Source: Dichetophora obliterata (Eukaryota; Arthropoda; Insecta; Diptera; Sciomyzidae). Taken from it: a DNA stretch of 64,000 nucleotides. The translations under genes were made by a program, and so were the position numbers. Each line of letters begins with the position of its first letter. Position 1 is the first letter of the stretch. Of the stretch, positions 33,937 through 45,500 are shown piece by piece. Location of the stretch: assembly GCA_963920525.1 (NCBI GenBank), contig OY986438.1, forward strand, positions 136,271,022 through 136,335,021, written 5' to 3'. Below the pieces are notes generated by a model. The model ran no database searches. It had not been told where the DNA came from and saw only the letters and a program-made list of their open reading frames with translations.

Positions 33937-36900
33937 GTGCGCAAGGCACCGCTACCACCAAAACGACAACTTTTCACCACACAACATAACACAACACAAT
34001 TCAACAAACTAAAAGACTCTGTTGTCGCGACGACTGATAATAGACCCGTCATACATACACGTCGTCTTTTTGTATTTGACCCCTCTAGTAAATTAAATTT
34101 TCTTATTGACAGTGGAGCAGAGGTATCAGTTCTACCTTCCTCAAAATTCAAAATTTCAAACAAAAAATCAGATTTGGTATTACAAGCTGCTAATGGCACA
34201 GCAATCTCTACATTTGGAAAAAAATTATTGACACTTAATTTAAATTTACGACGTGAATTACCATTTTCATTTATTATAGCTGACATCTCCAAACCTATTA
34301 TAGGTGCAGATTTCTTGACAAAATATGGCCTTCTTATTGACCTTAAACACAAACGTCTCGTTGACCCTTTAACTAATTTATCTGTCAATACAATTTCAGC
34401 ATTTTCTGAAACATCTTTACCTAAATTATTTACTATAGATAACAAGTATACACAATTACTCAAAAAATTTCCTTCTTTAATAACAGAACCCGATTACACA
34501 GCACCAATTAAACATCACACTGTACATCACATTGTCACTGAAGGACAATTACCTTACACAAGACCACGACGTCTAGACTTGCCAAAGTTAAAAGTAGCTA
34601 AACAAGAATTTCAGTTCTTAGTTACTTCTGGTATTTGTAGACCGTCAAATTCTCAAACATCCTCTCCATTACACCTAGTACCTAAACGCGAGCCCAATGA
34701 TTGGAGACCATGTGGCGACTACAGAAGACTTAACACAATTACAGTACCTGACCGATATCCATTACCACACATACATGATTTTTCTTTAAATTTACACAAC
34801 ACATGCATTTACTCAAAACTCGATTTAGTCAGAGCATATCATCAAATACCAATGGCACCTAACGACATACACAAGACAGCAATCACTACACCTTTTGGGA
34901 TGTTCGAGTTCCTCCGTATGCCATTTGGCTTGAGGAACTCAGCCCAGACATTCCAGAGGTTCATTAATGAAGTGCTACATGGACTAGATTTTATTTTCGT
35001 ATACTTAGATGACATCTTGATTGCTAGTGAGACAGAAACACAACATTTCGAACATTTAACGCAAGTTTTTAGAAGACTCAATGATTACGGTTTAAACATA
35101 AAACCTAACAAATGTGTATTCGGAGTTGATAACATTGACTTTCTTAGCTACAACATATCTAAACACGGAATACGTCCGTCACAAGAACGTGTTAAATGCA
35201 TTCAAGATTATCCACAACCGGTAACAGTCAAACACATGCAAAAATTTATAGGTATGACAAATTACTACCACAGGTGCATTCCTAAACTCGCACACATGCT
35301 TGAATCCATTTATGACATGGTAACAACAGCTTCGAAAACTAAAAGCAAACATTTACAGTGGACAGACACTACTTTACATGCATTTACAACAATCAAAGAC
35401 AGTTTTGCCACGCAAACACTTATTAACCATGTTAATAGTAAGGCACAACTGTCGATTGCTGTAGATGCATCCATTACCGCAATAGGTGGCGTTTTACAAC
35501 AAGAACATAACAATAAACTTGAGCCTATAGCTTTCTTCTCTAAGAAACTTTCACCTGCTGAAACGAAATATAGTACATTTGACAGAGAATTACTTGCGAT
35601 TTACTTAACTATTAAACATTTTCGACACTTCCTGGAAGGTAACATTTTTACAGTTTTCACAGATCACAAACCTTTAGTTAATGCATTATCTTCTAAAACC
35701 GAACGTAGTCCTAGACAAACACGACACCTTGAATACATAGCACAATTCACTAACACAATATTACACATTAAGGGTACAGACAACTCAGTAGCAGATGCAC
35801 TTTCAAGATGCGAGGTAACAGAAGTTAGAACACCCGACCTTGATCTCAAACAATTACATCAGGAACAAATCATTGACACAGAACTCAAGAGCATAACAGA
35901 CAAAACAACTTACAAGTTTGAACAAGTTGATATTCCGTTTTTAAACATAAAAATTTGGTGTGAAAATTCTACAAATAATACAAGACCATACATTCCCCAA
36001 ACACTACGGAAAAGAGTTTTTGATCAAATACATAACATTTCACATCCAGGAACTAGAGGTACTAGACGACTAATCACACAACGATATTTTTGGCCTAACA
36101 TGAACACACAAATAAACAAATGGACTCAAGAATGTATTAGATGTCAAAAATCTAAGGTACATAGACACACTAAAACACTACCTCACAAGATAAACATTCC
36201 GAGCGGTCGTTTTGAACATATTCATATTGACTTGGTTGGCCCATTACCGATTTCAAATGGTTACCGATATTTGTTTACCATAATTGACAGGAACACACGT
36301 TGGCCTGAGGTTTATCCTCTTAAAGATACAAGGGCTAATATTATTGTTGACACGTTCCAAAGAGAGTTTATATCACGCTTTGGGGTTCCTCTGGAAATTA
36401 CTTCTGATCGAGGACCTCAGTTTACATCAACTACATTCAAAAATTTTATTACCAAATTTGGTTGCAAACACATCAAAACTTCAGCTTATCACCCACAAGC
36501 TAATGGGATGATAGAACGTTTCCATCGTCAACTCAAAGCTTCTCTTATAGCGAGCAATAACCAAAACAATTGGTACTCAGAATTACCACTAGTTCTATTA
36601 GGGCTAAGATCCACGTTTAAAGAAGATGTTAAAGCATCCCCTGCTGAAATGGTTTATGGTCAAACACTCAGATTGCCAAGTCAGTTAGTCATTCCTAGTG
36701 AGCAAAAATTCAGTCCATCAGAAACTTTGTTCAAACTTAAAGATATTGTTGCTAATAATCAAGCACATATTTCACATCATAATCAGAATTTTAAACAATT
36801 TGTGCCAGAATCACTCAAAACTTGTGAGTTTGTATTTGTTCGCAATGACACTATTAAAAAACCACTTCAAGAGCCATACGACGGACCATTCAAAGTATTA

Positions 36901-37098
36901 GAAAAGTCTCCAAAATTTTTTAAAATTCTTAAAAACAAAAATATTATAACGGTTAATATTGATCGAATTAAGCCAGCTTTTGTTAACATTAATGTTTCAA
37001 AAACACTTTTTAATGCAAATAAATCAGCTAAGACAGTTCATTTTAATTTATTAGCAAACACTGTAAGACTAATACCGAATTCTTTGGAGGGGGAATAA
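33937..37098 (+). CDS. pol: Pol polyprotein of Ty3 copy 2
   Basis: The 1053-residue frame carries the same protease, reverse transcriptase (YLDD), RNase H and integrase (zinc site, D, D, E) as 3102-6254, with only a handful of base differences (for example at 34800, 34928 and 35564, mostly silent). The first dozen residues differ because the 5' end comes from another leader: an ATG at 33937 now opens pol directly ([11 protein letters not shown]). Without gag upstream, translation would not need frameshifting, so Pol could be made alone. No internal stop. Confidence 0.92.
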   Translation: MRKAPLPPKRQLFTTQHNTTQFNKLKDSVVATTDNRPVIHTRRLFVFDPSSKLNFLIDSGAEVSVLPSSKFKISNKKSDLVLQAANGTAISTFGKKLLTLNLNLRRELPFSFIIADISKPIIGADFLTKYGLLIDLKHKRLVDPLTNLSVNTISAFSETSLPKLFTIDNKYTQLLKKFPSLITEPDYTAPIKHHTVHHIVTEGQLPYTRPRRLDLPKLKVAKQEFQFLVTSGICRPSNSQTSSPLHLVPKREPNDWRPCGDYRRLNTITVPDRYPLPHIHDFSLNLHNTCIYSKLDLVRAYHQIPMAPNDIHKTAITTPFGMFEFLRMPFGLRNSAQTFQRFINEVLHGLDFIFVYLDDILIASETETQHFEHLTQVFRRLNDYGLNIKPNKCVFGVDNIDFLSYNISKHGIRPSQERVKCIQDYPQPVTVKHMQKFIGMTNYYHRCIPKLAHMLESIYDMVTTASKTKSKHLQWTDTTLHAFTTIKDSFATQTLINHVNSKAQLSIAVDASITAIGGVLQQEHNNKLEPIAFFSKKLSPAETKYSTFDRELLAIYLTIKHFRHFLEGNIFTVFTDHKPLVNALSSKTERSPRQTRHLEYIAQFTNTILHIKGTDNSVADALSRCEVTEVRTPDLDLKQLHQEQIIDTELKSITDKTTYKFEQVDIPFLNIKIWCENSTNNTRPYIPQTLRKRVFDQIHNISHPGTRGTRRLITQRYFWPNMNTQINKWTQECIRCQKSKVHRHTKTLPHKINIPSGRFEHIHIDLVGPLPISNGYRYLFTIIDRNTRWPEVYPLKDTRANIIVDTFQREFISRFGVPLEITSDRGPQFTSTTFKNFITKFGCKHIKTSAYHPQANGMIERFHRQLKASLIASNNQNNWYSELPLVLLGLRSTFKEDVKASPAEMVYGQTLRLPSQLVIPSEQKFSPSETLFKLKDIVANNQAHISHHNQNFKQFVPESLKTCEFVFVRNDTIKKPLQEPYDGPFKVLEKSPKFFKILKNKNIITVNIDRIKPAFVNINVSKTLFNANKSAKTVHFNLLANTVRLIPNSLEGE

Positions 37099-37321
37099 TG
37101 TAGTGTTATCTTATTATTACATTTTAATATTGTTTCAATTGTATGTAAAACACTTTGTTTTAAAACCACTTAGTTTTTAAGTTCTTTTTGTATTTTTTAG
37201 AATTAAGTTTTCATATTTTAAATGTATAAAAATATTTCAAAATTTTTAAGTATCTAATAAATTATTCAATCATACGTATAAATTTTTATTATATTTCTCG
37301 TGGAAATATTTAATTTCCACA
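37099..37321 (+). repeat. 3' LTR of Ty3 copy 2
   Basis: 223 bp, identical by eye to 33490-33712, preceded by GGAGGGGGAATAA and followed by TATG. Confidence 0.93.
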
Positions 37322-37325
37322 TATG

Positions 37326-37972
37326 TGTAGCAGAGATGCAGTGATTGAGCTTACTCATCGTGGTGTGAGTTCGATAGCAGCAAAGAAACTTACTATTTTT
37401 TTTTAAGTAAAAATCAATCTTTTATTTATAATATTATGTATTTATACTGTATTATTTATTTATAATATTATTATGTATTTTTACTGTATTATTTATAATA
37501 TAGTAATTTATGCATTAATTTTAATAGGATACATAATTAAATTATATTTATATCATACTAAATTCATCAAAATCGTTATTATATTACTTTAAAAGCATAA
37601 AATTGTACAACAGTCACACCAGTTATAAAATCCCACGATTATCCCATGAAAATCTTTGTTACCATCGAAGTACAAAAAATACTCACATATTAAAATTTCT
37701 CAACCGAAATGCAACCCAGCGTTGGCATAGAATGTCAACGCACGAGCTAGTAAAAAAATTCTCTACTTACAACTTTGATCGTACTTTACCCCTGCTGTAG
37801 ATTTTTACGGGATGAGGTTGAAGCAAAGTCTGAGGTCGAATGTAGTGTTACTTCATAAGAACTCGTTGTTTCTAGTCTAGCTGTCAAAGGCCAACCGACC
37901 TAACGCGCTATTGAGTTTTGGGTTTTTAGCTCGCTCACGCGTCAAAATAAACAACAACCACGAAATTGCTAC
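37326..37972. other. AT-rich intergenic sequence
   Basis: Contains direct repeats of tatttataatattatgtatttatactgtatt (37418-37500). A short inverted match to 31470 lies at 37880-37915. A 65-codon frame (37603-37800) has no motif. No supported gene. Confidence 0.35.
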
Positions 37973-37980
37973 TTTTAGGA

Positions 37981-38914
37981 TAGGGCTGCCATACGTCCCG
38001 GTTTTCCTAGATACGCCCCTGTGTCTCGGTGCACAGTAACAAATGTCACGTTTTTTTAAAATGTATTTTTTTTAATTACTATCGCTATTTCAGGACACAA
38101 CGGAAATGGAGCGAATATTTTCACTAGTCTCCTCGCAATGGAGTTAGGAAAGTAACTTGCTCAACATAACCAACTTGGAAAGCATTGTGCAATGCAAATT
38201 TAATTATTCTATGACGTGCAGAGAATTTTATAACTGTATTAAAACGCAAATGCATGTTCTTGACGAAACAAAAAAAATCTAAAAAATAGATTGGGCTCGA
38301 AGAACACATTTTTAATTGGAACTCATTCATTTTATGAAAAGTATGGTATTTTTGGCTTTTTACTATTTTTATGCAAGTACCTTTCATATGAGTATGGGGC
38401 ACGACCTATAAGAAACACTTAGGTAAAATCCTTATAAATGTGAATGTATCTAATGTGCATACATTAAAACAAAAAATATAAAAAAATAAAAAAAGAAAAA
38501 TATATAAAAAAATAAAAAAAAAAAGACAAAAAACCAACAAACTTCAGAACCTGCTCCTTTTCAGTTAAAAACTGAACAAATTTTTTTGCAAATGCGTGTT
38601 TTTTGTAAATGAATGAAAAATTAAAGTATTTTTTCAAATACTCAATTAAAAGTGCAAAAATAATTTTTTTTAAAAATAGTAAAATTTTTGTTCGCTATTT
38701 CAGGACACAACGGAAATGGAGCGAATATGTTTTTTTTTTGTTATAATATTTATAAATTATATACAATTATTTATTGTGGATAATTTTGATTTACGTTTTT
38801 TGAATAAACGGCAATTTATAATGTTAAAATTGCGTAATCGTTCTTTGGTGGAATAATTAAAAAAAAATGTGCAAAGTTGTCCCGGTCAAGTGCTGTAGAC
38901 TTCTGGCAGCCCGA
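37981..38914 (+). mobile_element. Deleted hAT transposon
   Basis: The left end TAGGGCTGCCATACGTC (37981) and complement of the right end TCGGGCTGCCAGAAGTC (to 38914) are hAT-type termini. The bordering ttttagga and ccttagga share 6 of 8 bases, as expected for an old 8-bp duplication, though the right one touches the next MITE. Inside is the C-terminal part of a hAT transposase. Confidence 0.6.
38086..38292 (+). pseudogene. hAT transposase C-terminal (dimerisation) fragment
   Basis: The frame reads FQDTTEMERIFSLVSSQWS, one in-frame stop, then NLLNITNLESIVQCKFNYS and CREFYNCIKTQMHVL. This is the pattern of the hAT family dimerisation region (ER-x-FS, W, RN-x-L, LE-x-ILQ-x-K-x-N, C-x-EF). A 36-bp piece beginning cgctatttcaggacacaacg recurs exactly at about 38693-38728, followed by a T run instead of coding sequence. 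The rest of the enzyme is missing. Confidence 0.65.
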
Positions 38915-38920
38915 CCTTAG

Positions 38921-39705
38921 GACCTTATTATGAGTTGCTTTCGACGTTCGATCTTCGCTGGTTATCGAAGAATTGATCATCACTTATGTCTGCACATATT
39001 TTGTTTGTAACGGTTCATATATTTAAAAAAATTGGGTCGTAGTTCGTAGAACTAAAATATCGTTTTATACGATACTTTGAGCTTAGTCGTTATTCCTTGT
39101 GACCACAGAATTGTTAAAAATGCAAGTATTTTGTGATTGTGTTTTGCTTTTAAAGGACTTAAAACTAATTTTCATCTGTTTTTGCAAATTGCATAAAGGT
39201 CTTAGGTGGTGAGGAACAAATTGCAATTAAAAAAACTGGTCTCATTGATGGAGGCTAGCCAATCTCTGATTGAAAAGGGTATTTGTTTCAAAGTTCAGGC
39301 GACAAAGAAATGTGAAATCACGCTGAAATTAAATTGTTTAGGACCATCAGTTAGAACAACAGTGGCTTAAAGTTAGCTAAAGGAAGAGTTTCTACACTGT
39401 TTTCTACTATAACCAATTCAGCCAAGCTTTCATCCTCTTTTTGACGAATCTTCGAACCATATTTCCGTCGTAGTCATAATGCTTTTTTCTGCTTATTTTT
39501 TGCAATTAACTTTCAAACATATCATATTTAGTTGAAATAAAATTACGATCAGCTGATAGGAAAATACTATCGTTAACAAACGAAATGAACGATATTCACA
39601 ATAGCGCTATTCTTTGTCGAAAGCACGTTATAATACCAAATTAAAATTCGTTCGATCTGGCCATTCGACTACAGTCGAAGATCGTACGAAGCTCATGATA
39701 AGGGC
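38921..39705. mobile_element. MITE with GNCCTTAT(T/C)ATGAG ends and CTTAG duplication
   Basis: gaccttattatgag (38921 on) and the complement of ctcatgataagggc (to 39705) are inverted, and further in both arms carry cgatcttcg and gctttcgac motifs. CTTAG precedes (38916-38920) and follows (39706-39710), a 5-bp target duplication. No transposase frame. Confidence 0.65.
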
Positions 39706-40080
39706 CTTAGACACGCCATAGTGAAAAATATTAGTTTTTAAATTTTAAACAATTTAGACGCGGGCAATTCACAAATTTGTGTATTTGAGATTGAGGTTTC
39801 CATCAATTGTGAACGATCTTTTCGGTTTACTTTGCAGCACTTGATGATATTCACAGCTGATTGATGAAAAGCAAAATTAATTTCTACTGGAAATTTTGCT
39901 TAAATAAATTTTTTGTCACAAAAAGCTTAGAGCCTAAAATAATGCGTTTTAAAATTGTTTATCATCCATATCCGTTTTTTTTTGCTTTGACTTTTTTCAC
40001 TATCAGCTGTCATTTTGAAATTTAGTACCCTACAAGAAGACTATCGGTTATTTAACTAAAATAGCGGAAATGCTATTGGC
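39706..40080. other. Intergenic spacer
   Basis: AT-rich, no supported gene. Confidence 0.35.
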
Positions 40081-40152
40081 GGCCTCGATAGCCTAGTGGT
40101 AGCGCGCTTGACTGTCGCACAGGGGTCCCGGGTTCGAATCCTGGCCGGGCCT
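40081..40152 (+). other. tRNA-Asp-like head of the SINE
   Basis: 72 nt fold partly as a cloverleaf: acceptor ggcctcg/ccgggcc with one mismatch and one G-U, a good T arm (ccggg-ttcgaat-cctgg), and an anticodon loop ctgtcgc (GTC, Asp). The D stem does not pair, so it is probably a SINE promoter rather than a working tRNA. Confidence 0.55.
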
Positions 40153-40478
40153 GCGCTATAACCTTTCTTTCCTTATTTCTAATCAAAGAAACTTTAAAAC
40201 ACGTCAATTTGCGACGAATTGTTGTAGTTGGTGGTGGTAGGAAAAGTTTGTGGAGAGGAACGCTTAGTATCTTGATTTGACTGAGGGCAAGGCATAACAC
40301 TTGCTTCAAATTTAATATCATATGATTCTACAGCTTCTTTAACAACACATTAACAACATCTTACATAAAAAGTTTCACTTAATTACTCCCTTCTTCTATT
40401 CTGTGGTATAACAACTGACCAATAATGGTCTAAGTGGGCTGGTCTTAAGACCTGTCGCCACCTTAACCTAACTAAAAT
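40081..40478 (+). mobile_element. tRNA-derived SINE
   Basis: The tRNA-like head at 40081-40152 is followed by about 320 bp of body ending gacctgtcgccaccttaacc, taactaaaataaac. The A-box is tagcctagtggtagcg and the B-box gggttcgaatcc. The antisense frame over it (ending ...GYRGRQ) is a translation of the tRNA-like head and not a protein gene. Confidence 0.75.
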
Positions 40479-41128
40479 AAACAATTTTTCTTAACTGAAA
40501 TTTCAGTTATCTCTTCATACAAAAAGTTTCGGTTATGCTAGCAAGAGCCTCCGGAAGAAAGTAACCGAAACTCATGCATACGTGTGATCTGGCGTACCTT
40601 TCTCACACGTTGTTTTTGTTATCTTTTTCTAATACCATCGAAATGTAGCTTACTCGCTCTCTCTAGTTAGAGTTAAATACAGGTTATAGGTAACCAAATC
40701 TCACCAGAAAGCTGTAACCGAAAATTTAGTTATATGTAACCGTTAGATGTAACGTAAAAATCAGTTTTATCTAACGTATTCCTTTAAAAAAAATTCCATG
40801 TAATTCGTTTGTGTCTTAAGCAAATGTTTAAAATGTATTATATTTTTAATTGTTGTTGTTGTTGTTGCGACGACTTCGGGCGTGGAATAAGATGTGGCGA
40901 ATGTTGACATACTCACTGCATTATTAATATTGGCAAGCGTGCCTATTGGCGCATCCGTCTTTATTAGGGCAGCAATTTTACAACAGTAAGAAATTTAAAA
41001 ATTTTTTAATTGTTTTTATTGCAGAACTTGTTTTTTTTTATTGTTAGAGAAACCAAGGATGGTAAAATAGAATGGTGGATATGCAAAAATTTGGCATGCT
41101 TTTTAATAACACAGTACAACACAAAAAT
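40479..41128. other. Intergenic spacer
   Basis: Contains a (GTT)n run at about 40851-40866 and an inverted pair of tttcagttat/taaccgaaa-type motifs at about 40500-40750. No supported gene. Confidence 0.35.
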
Positions 41129-41388
41129 TCCAAACAAAAAATCACTTATCCCAGCCGAAAGTTCTCGATGAGAAGAGAAAAGTAATTTCTGGATTTTGCT
41201 AGATTGGTTGCCGTTCGTTTTTTATGAGCCTCTATAGTTTTTTCGCCAAATTCGATTTTGAGCACTTTTTTGCAATTTTCTTCTATTTTTCGCATGGCCA
41301 TAGTTCGAAAAATGCTGTGAATTTTTTTTGCAGTCTTCAATAAAGTTGTAGCTCTTGACTCGGCCAACAAAAACGCTGAATATATTAA

Positions 41389-41652
41389 CAGCCCTATTCT
41401 GGCAAATTAACAAATTGTTAACCAGTATTTTGAATATTTCTACGTGTTTGTTGTTTTCAATACAAAATTTAAAGCTCAAAAAACAAAATTTGTTAATGAA
41501 ATTGTCAATAACTGAAAAGCAGTTGACAATTTTTATCAACATTTTTTATTTTTGAGCTTCAAATTTTGTTTCGAAATAAAAAAACTACAACAAACACATA
41601 GAAATATTCAAAATACTGGTTAACAATTTGTTAATGTGCCAGAATAGGGCTG
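41389..41652. mobile_element. 264-bp hairpin MITE nested in the left TIR
   Basis: CAGCCCTATTCTGGC at 41389 and its complement ending at 41652 lead into arms of about 100 bp (aattaacaaattgttaacca, tttgaatatttctacgtgtt). TAA stands on both sides (41386-41388 and 41653-41655), while the other TIR shows the unoccupied site as a single TAA (complement of gacttaatatat, near 44560). The 3-bp TAA duplication fits PIF/Harbinger MITEs. Confidence 0.88.
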
Positions 41653-42061
41653 TAAGTCGGAAAAATTTCATCTTCATGCTCAAAACCCCAAAAATGTCGA
41701 AAAATTACCACTTTTTTCACCGATTTTTTCTGTTTTTCGACTACAGCTCTTGACCTATTGAAAATTTTACCAAACAATCCAGCGGAGAAATGTAGCCTAT
41801 AAAATTATGAACAACTTTCTAGTACATACCAACTTCATACGACCACTCCTTGATACGGATTTGGCCATACAAATGTGCTTAATTTTTATTTTTTTTTATT
41901 TTATTATTTTTATTGAGCAAAAGTTTAAAAAAGGCACATGTATTATTTTTTTTTTTGCAATTTAGTATTGAATTTTCTGATTAAAGTGAAAAACATGAAA
42001 ATATATGAAAAAAAGTATAAAAAAAGGTATCAAACGGGTATTAATTTGTATTTTTTTTTTG

Positions 42062-43989
42062 TTAATCAGTATCGTCGATGTCCATTTGGGCTTTCTGGCG
42101 CGAAGTTGATGATTTGACAGTTGACGTTCCAGAAGTGGAAGGCCGAGATTTCTTTGCAGCTGGTTCGCTTGATTCGTCGTCTGATTCTGAGTTTAAAATA
42201 GCCAGTTTGTGGAGTGAATAACGGTGTATCTCTTCTGTATGTCCTTCTTTATCATCCTCCGTCAACTCGTGCTCGAACTGTGATATCTTTTGAGACCACC
42301 AGCATACTTCAGCAATCATTGCGTCGATTTTATTACCTTTGAAACGTCTTTCCATCGGCATGGTTACCTGGGGGAATCGTTCACCCTCCTCGTCTGATTC
42401 TGTGGGCAGTTGTTTCAAGAACACGTCCAGATGATGGTGCATAAAATGCAGTTTTAATGTCATCGATGCATGAATAGAATCAAAGGCAGTGATCATATTT
42501 TTCACCAATTGCGTTGCTTTCTCATTGTCCACGCGGTTTTTACCCAAAACATATTGAATAACTGCCTTTATTGCAATCCAAGCCTCAAGTTTTTTGGCAG
42601 ATAATACTTGCGTGAAAGCTTCACTTTTAATGAGTTTGCGGATGTCTGGTCCATTTAACACACCTGTATAAAAAATGAGAAAAAGCAACAGGTAACATAC
42701 ATAAAAAACAGTGCGAATATAGCGAAGTGAATCAACATTAATGCTAAAAAATGAAATACAATACCTGCAGTAATTTTATCATTGCTTAGTTTCGGAAATA
42801 TTCCTTTCAAACAATCGAAAATCTGATCGTTACCTTTGACGGCCACTTCGATAAACTTTTTCACAATGCCCAATTTTATATGTAGTGGTGGTAGCAAAAT
42901 ATTATCAATATTCTCAATTAACGGTTTGTTGAACAAATTCAAATGCTTTTGATTCTTCAGATCTCTTTTCACCCAATGTGTGGCCTTATAGTGGTCATGT
43001 TTATACCGCGAATCCCATGTGCAGTAGAAGCAGAAGAATTTAGGGAAGCCGCCTTTTTCAATGACACCTTGCAAAATATTTACTACTTTTAAGTCGCAGC
43101 AAATTTTCCAGTTATGCTGCGTATATTTGATTTTGTCCAATATATCTGCCATGACTTCATAACATTCCTTCATATTCGTTCCAAATGCCAACGGGATGGA
43201 TGGCATTTTATTTGTAACATGTAATAATACAGCCTTCAAACTTGACGTGGAGCCATCTATAAATAATCTCCAGTCGGCAGCATTATATTCCATACCCATT
43301 TTGTTCACTAAGGCTTTTACATCGTTGCAATATGTGAACGTATTCAAATCATTGACGTTGTATAGTTTTTGGAACTCAGCTTGGCGTTTACGGTAACCGC
43401 TGGCGATAACGTTTTTCTGTGTCAGATTTCTGCGCTTCATAAATGTAATGAAAAATTCGGCATCACGCTGCGAAAAACTAAATTTGGCCACGAGGAAATC
43501 GATTTCTTCTTGTGCTAGTGGCTTTGATGCATCATCTGCGATTTCAGGGAAAAAAATCCGGATCGAAGTCACCATAGTTGGTGTTTCCCCTTTCTGATGT
43601 CATCATTGATAGCATACTCGGGCTCGGTGGTTTTGGTACTTCGACATCATCGGGCATCGGTATTGGTAATTCAGCGGAGTTAGTGGCATTATATACTTTT
43701 GCTCTGCGTTTTTTTCTATTAATTTCTTTGGTAAAATTTACGCAAGCGTAGCACTTGTCTGGGTCATGTACCCCGGACGTATTTCTTACCCACAGCATTG
43801 GCTTGACATACCGTAAACATAAATTTCTTTGATGCAACCACCCCAAGAGATTGCCATAACATAATGAGCACACCGTATTTGGCGTATGTTCGTCGCCACT
43901 TGTATCCTCTTCACCGAAATAAAGTTTATATGCGAGTTTAAAATAATTAGAAAATAAATTTTTTCGTTCTTGTTTTCCATGTTTTGGCT
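42062..43989 (-). CDS. Transposase-like protein of the long-TIR transposon
   Basis: Reading the minus strand: an exon from about 43989 (acceptor aactag) gives KNLFSNYFKLAYKLYF, C-x2-C (VCSLCYGN), a second C-x2-C (KCYACVNF) and a proline-rich linker. A T7 run at about 43553 shifts the frame (T6 would keep it). The next frame, to 42765, holds FIDGSTSSLKAVLLHV, KICCDLKVVNILQG, FFCFYCTWDSR and LLPPLHIKLGIVKKF. A 101-nt intron (42664-42764; gtattg, atacag) leads to the last exon (42062-42663) with GPDIRKLI, LKLHFMHHHLD, MPMERRFKGNKIDAMIAEVC and a serine-rich acidic tail. About 610 residues in all. I recognise these blocks from anonymous predicted proteins of many invertebrates but know no superfamily name. 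The two Asp in FIDGS and ICCDL are candidate catalytic residues. The first exon is not resolved. Confidence 0.7.
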
Positions 43990-44822
43990 CTAGTTACAAA
44001 CGTAACAGAAACTATCTAATTTCGAGCATCATTCCATTTTCAATCACTCACTTCAATCACTTATATAAAAAAAGTATAATGACAAAAATTTACCATTGCA
44101 TCTGTTGATTTCAAGTGTAAAACCACAACCAACTTCGCGCGTCACAGCTGATTGTCACCACTGCTGTAAATGAGGTCAACCAGGGTTAATCTTACACAAT
44201 AGTGATACCAAGTCGTGTCATGGAGTTATGTGGGTTAACTTATATAAATTTACTTTGTTCTTTCATAAAAAAAACAACAACAACAACGATTTTGACAAAT
44301 ACGCATTTATTTTGTTGTTTCGTATATCAAAAACGAAAATAAAAAAAAGCGCAAAAATGTTTGTCAAGGTGTGGTCATATGAAGTTGGTTTGTACTAGAA
44401 AGTTGTTTATAATTTTATAGGCTACATTTCTCCCCTTAATTGTTTGGTAAAATTTTCAATAGTTCAAGAGCTGTAGTCGAAAAACAGAAAAAATCGGTGA
44501 AAAAAGTGGTAATTTTTCGACATTTTTGGGGTTTTGAGCATGAAGATGAAATTTTTCCGACTTAATATATTCAGCGTTTTTGTTGGCCGAGTCAAGAGCT
44601 ACAACTTTGCTGAAGACTGCAAAAAAAAATTCACAGTATTTTTCGAACTATGGCCATGCGAAAAATAGAAGAAAATTTCAAAAAAGTGCTCAAAATCGAA
44701 TTTGGCGAAAAAACTATAGAGGCTCATAAAAAACGAACGGCAACCAATCTAGCAAAATCCAGAAATTGCCTTTCTCCTCTCATCGAGTACTTTCGGCTGG
44801 GATAAGTGATTTTTTGTTTGGA

Positions 44823-45021
44823 GTCAAAAAGTTGAATATTGCGTCACAGTGTAATGATACCTTCCCTTTCTTTCACATGCATTTGCTTAAATGTTCATAT
44901 TCTTTTTCTTGTTTCACAAATTTTGACTCTGAAATGAGTATGAGAATGTGGATGCAAACAGAAAAATGGATGTGATTGTGTTGCAGTTTCCGTTACCTAT
45001 TTATTGTAGGGTATTGTATAC
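44823..45021. other. Spacer
   Basis: No supported gene. Confidence 0.3.
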
Positions 45022-45500
45022 TCACGTTTTACACACGGCAACTCACGAGCAGTGATGTTCCTCGAAGCGTCGTCTTCAATTGTCGACATTTTGGTGTCAA
45101 TAATGTAGAAAGTGTCGACAATGTCGAGAATTGTGTTAACAAGTCAACAAAATGCAACACTGCGAAAATGCAAGTTCTATTTAGATTATGCAGATTCCTA
45201 AATTCTTTTGAAAATTCGTTTAATTAACACAAACTAACAAATTTTACAATTAAACAAACAAAAACCATGCCCAGAAGGCGTAAAAATATGGAATAATCCG
45301 TACTTTGACTCAATTTAATTAAAAATCACAATAAGCATGCAGCCTCTTACATTAGTTATCTACACGTCGTTAAAAGCAATTGTCTACACGACATTGTCGA
45401 CACCGTCGACAATAGTATTGTCGACATCATGTTCTCTACGCCGCACATCGCTGCTCACGAGCAATCATTCCTCGTAAATTGCTATGTGTAAAACGGGACA
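45022..45500. mobile_element. MITE with CGTTTTACACA ends
   Basis: cacgttttacacacggcaa (45022 on) is inverted, diverged, at about 45465-45500 (attgctatgtgtaaaacggg). Inside, gagcagtgatgttc / gaacatgatgtcgac and repeated tgtcgacaatgtcga palindromes mirror each other. About 480 bp, no transposase frame. Confidence 0.6.

Larger units (their letters stand above)
33490..37321 (+). mobile_element. Gag-less Ty3/gypsy retrotransposon, copy 2
   Basis: Two LTRs of 223 bp that read identical, one primer site, no gag, a full pol frame and the same polypurine tract, flanked by TATG duplications (33486-33489 and 37322-37325). The leader is short (33713-33936) and unlike that of copy 1, and the LTR differs from copy 1 over its last third. 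From the base run aaaacgacaacttttcacc (about 33960; 3116 in copy 1) onward the two elements differ by only a few bases. A deletion or template switch at that point removed gag and joined a different 5' end. It would need Gag in trans to move. Confidence 0.92.
41129..44822 (-). mobile_element. 3.7-kb DNA transposon with very long TIRs, unnamed family
   Basis: The outer ends CCAAACAAAAAATCACTTAT (41130 on) and its complement (to 44821) begin inverted repeats that extend inward to about 41870 and 44380. That is about 440-470 bp per arm once the 264-bp MITE in the left arm is removed, with a few percent differences. The interior carries a minus-strand gene with at least one short intron and a conserved multi-block protein (42062-43989). 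No target duplication could be fixed. The arms are too similar to be old, so the element moved fairly recently. Confidence 0.85.

Noticed and set aside
37973..38922. Clean 8-bp hAT target duplication
   Set aside because: Only 6 of 8 bases agree and the right side overlaps the start of the neighbouring MITE, so it is kept only as supporting evidence.
40081..40152. Functional tRNA-Asp gene
   Set aside because: D stem does not pair, acceptor has a mismatch, and a SINE body follows.
40073..40321. 82-codon minus-strand frame ending in a GYRGRQ-type peptide
   Set aside because: It is the antisense translation of a tRNA-like SINE head, a known annotation artefact.
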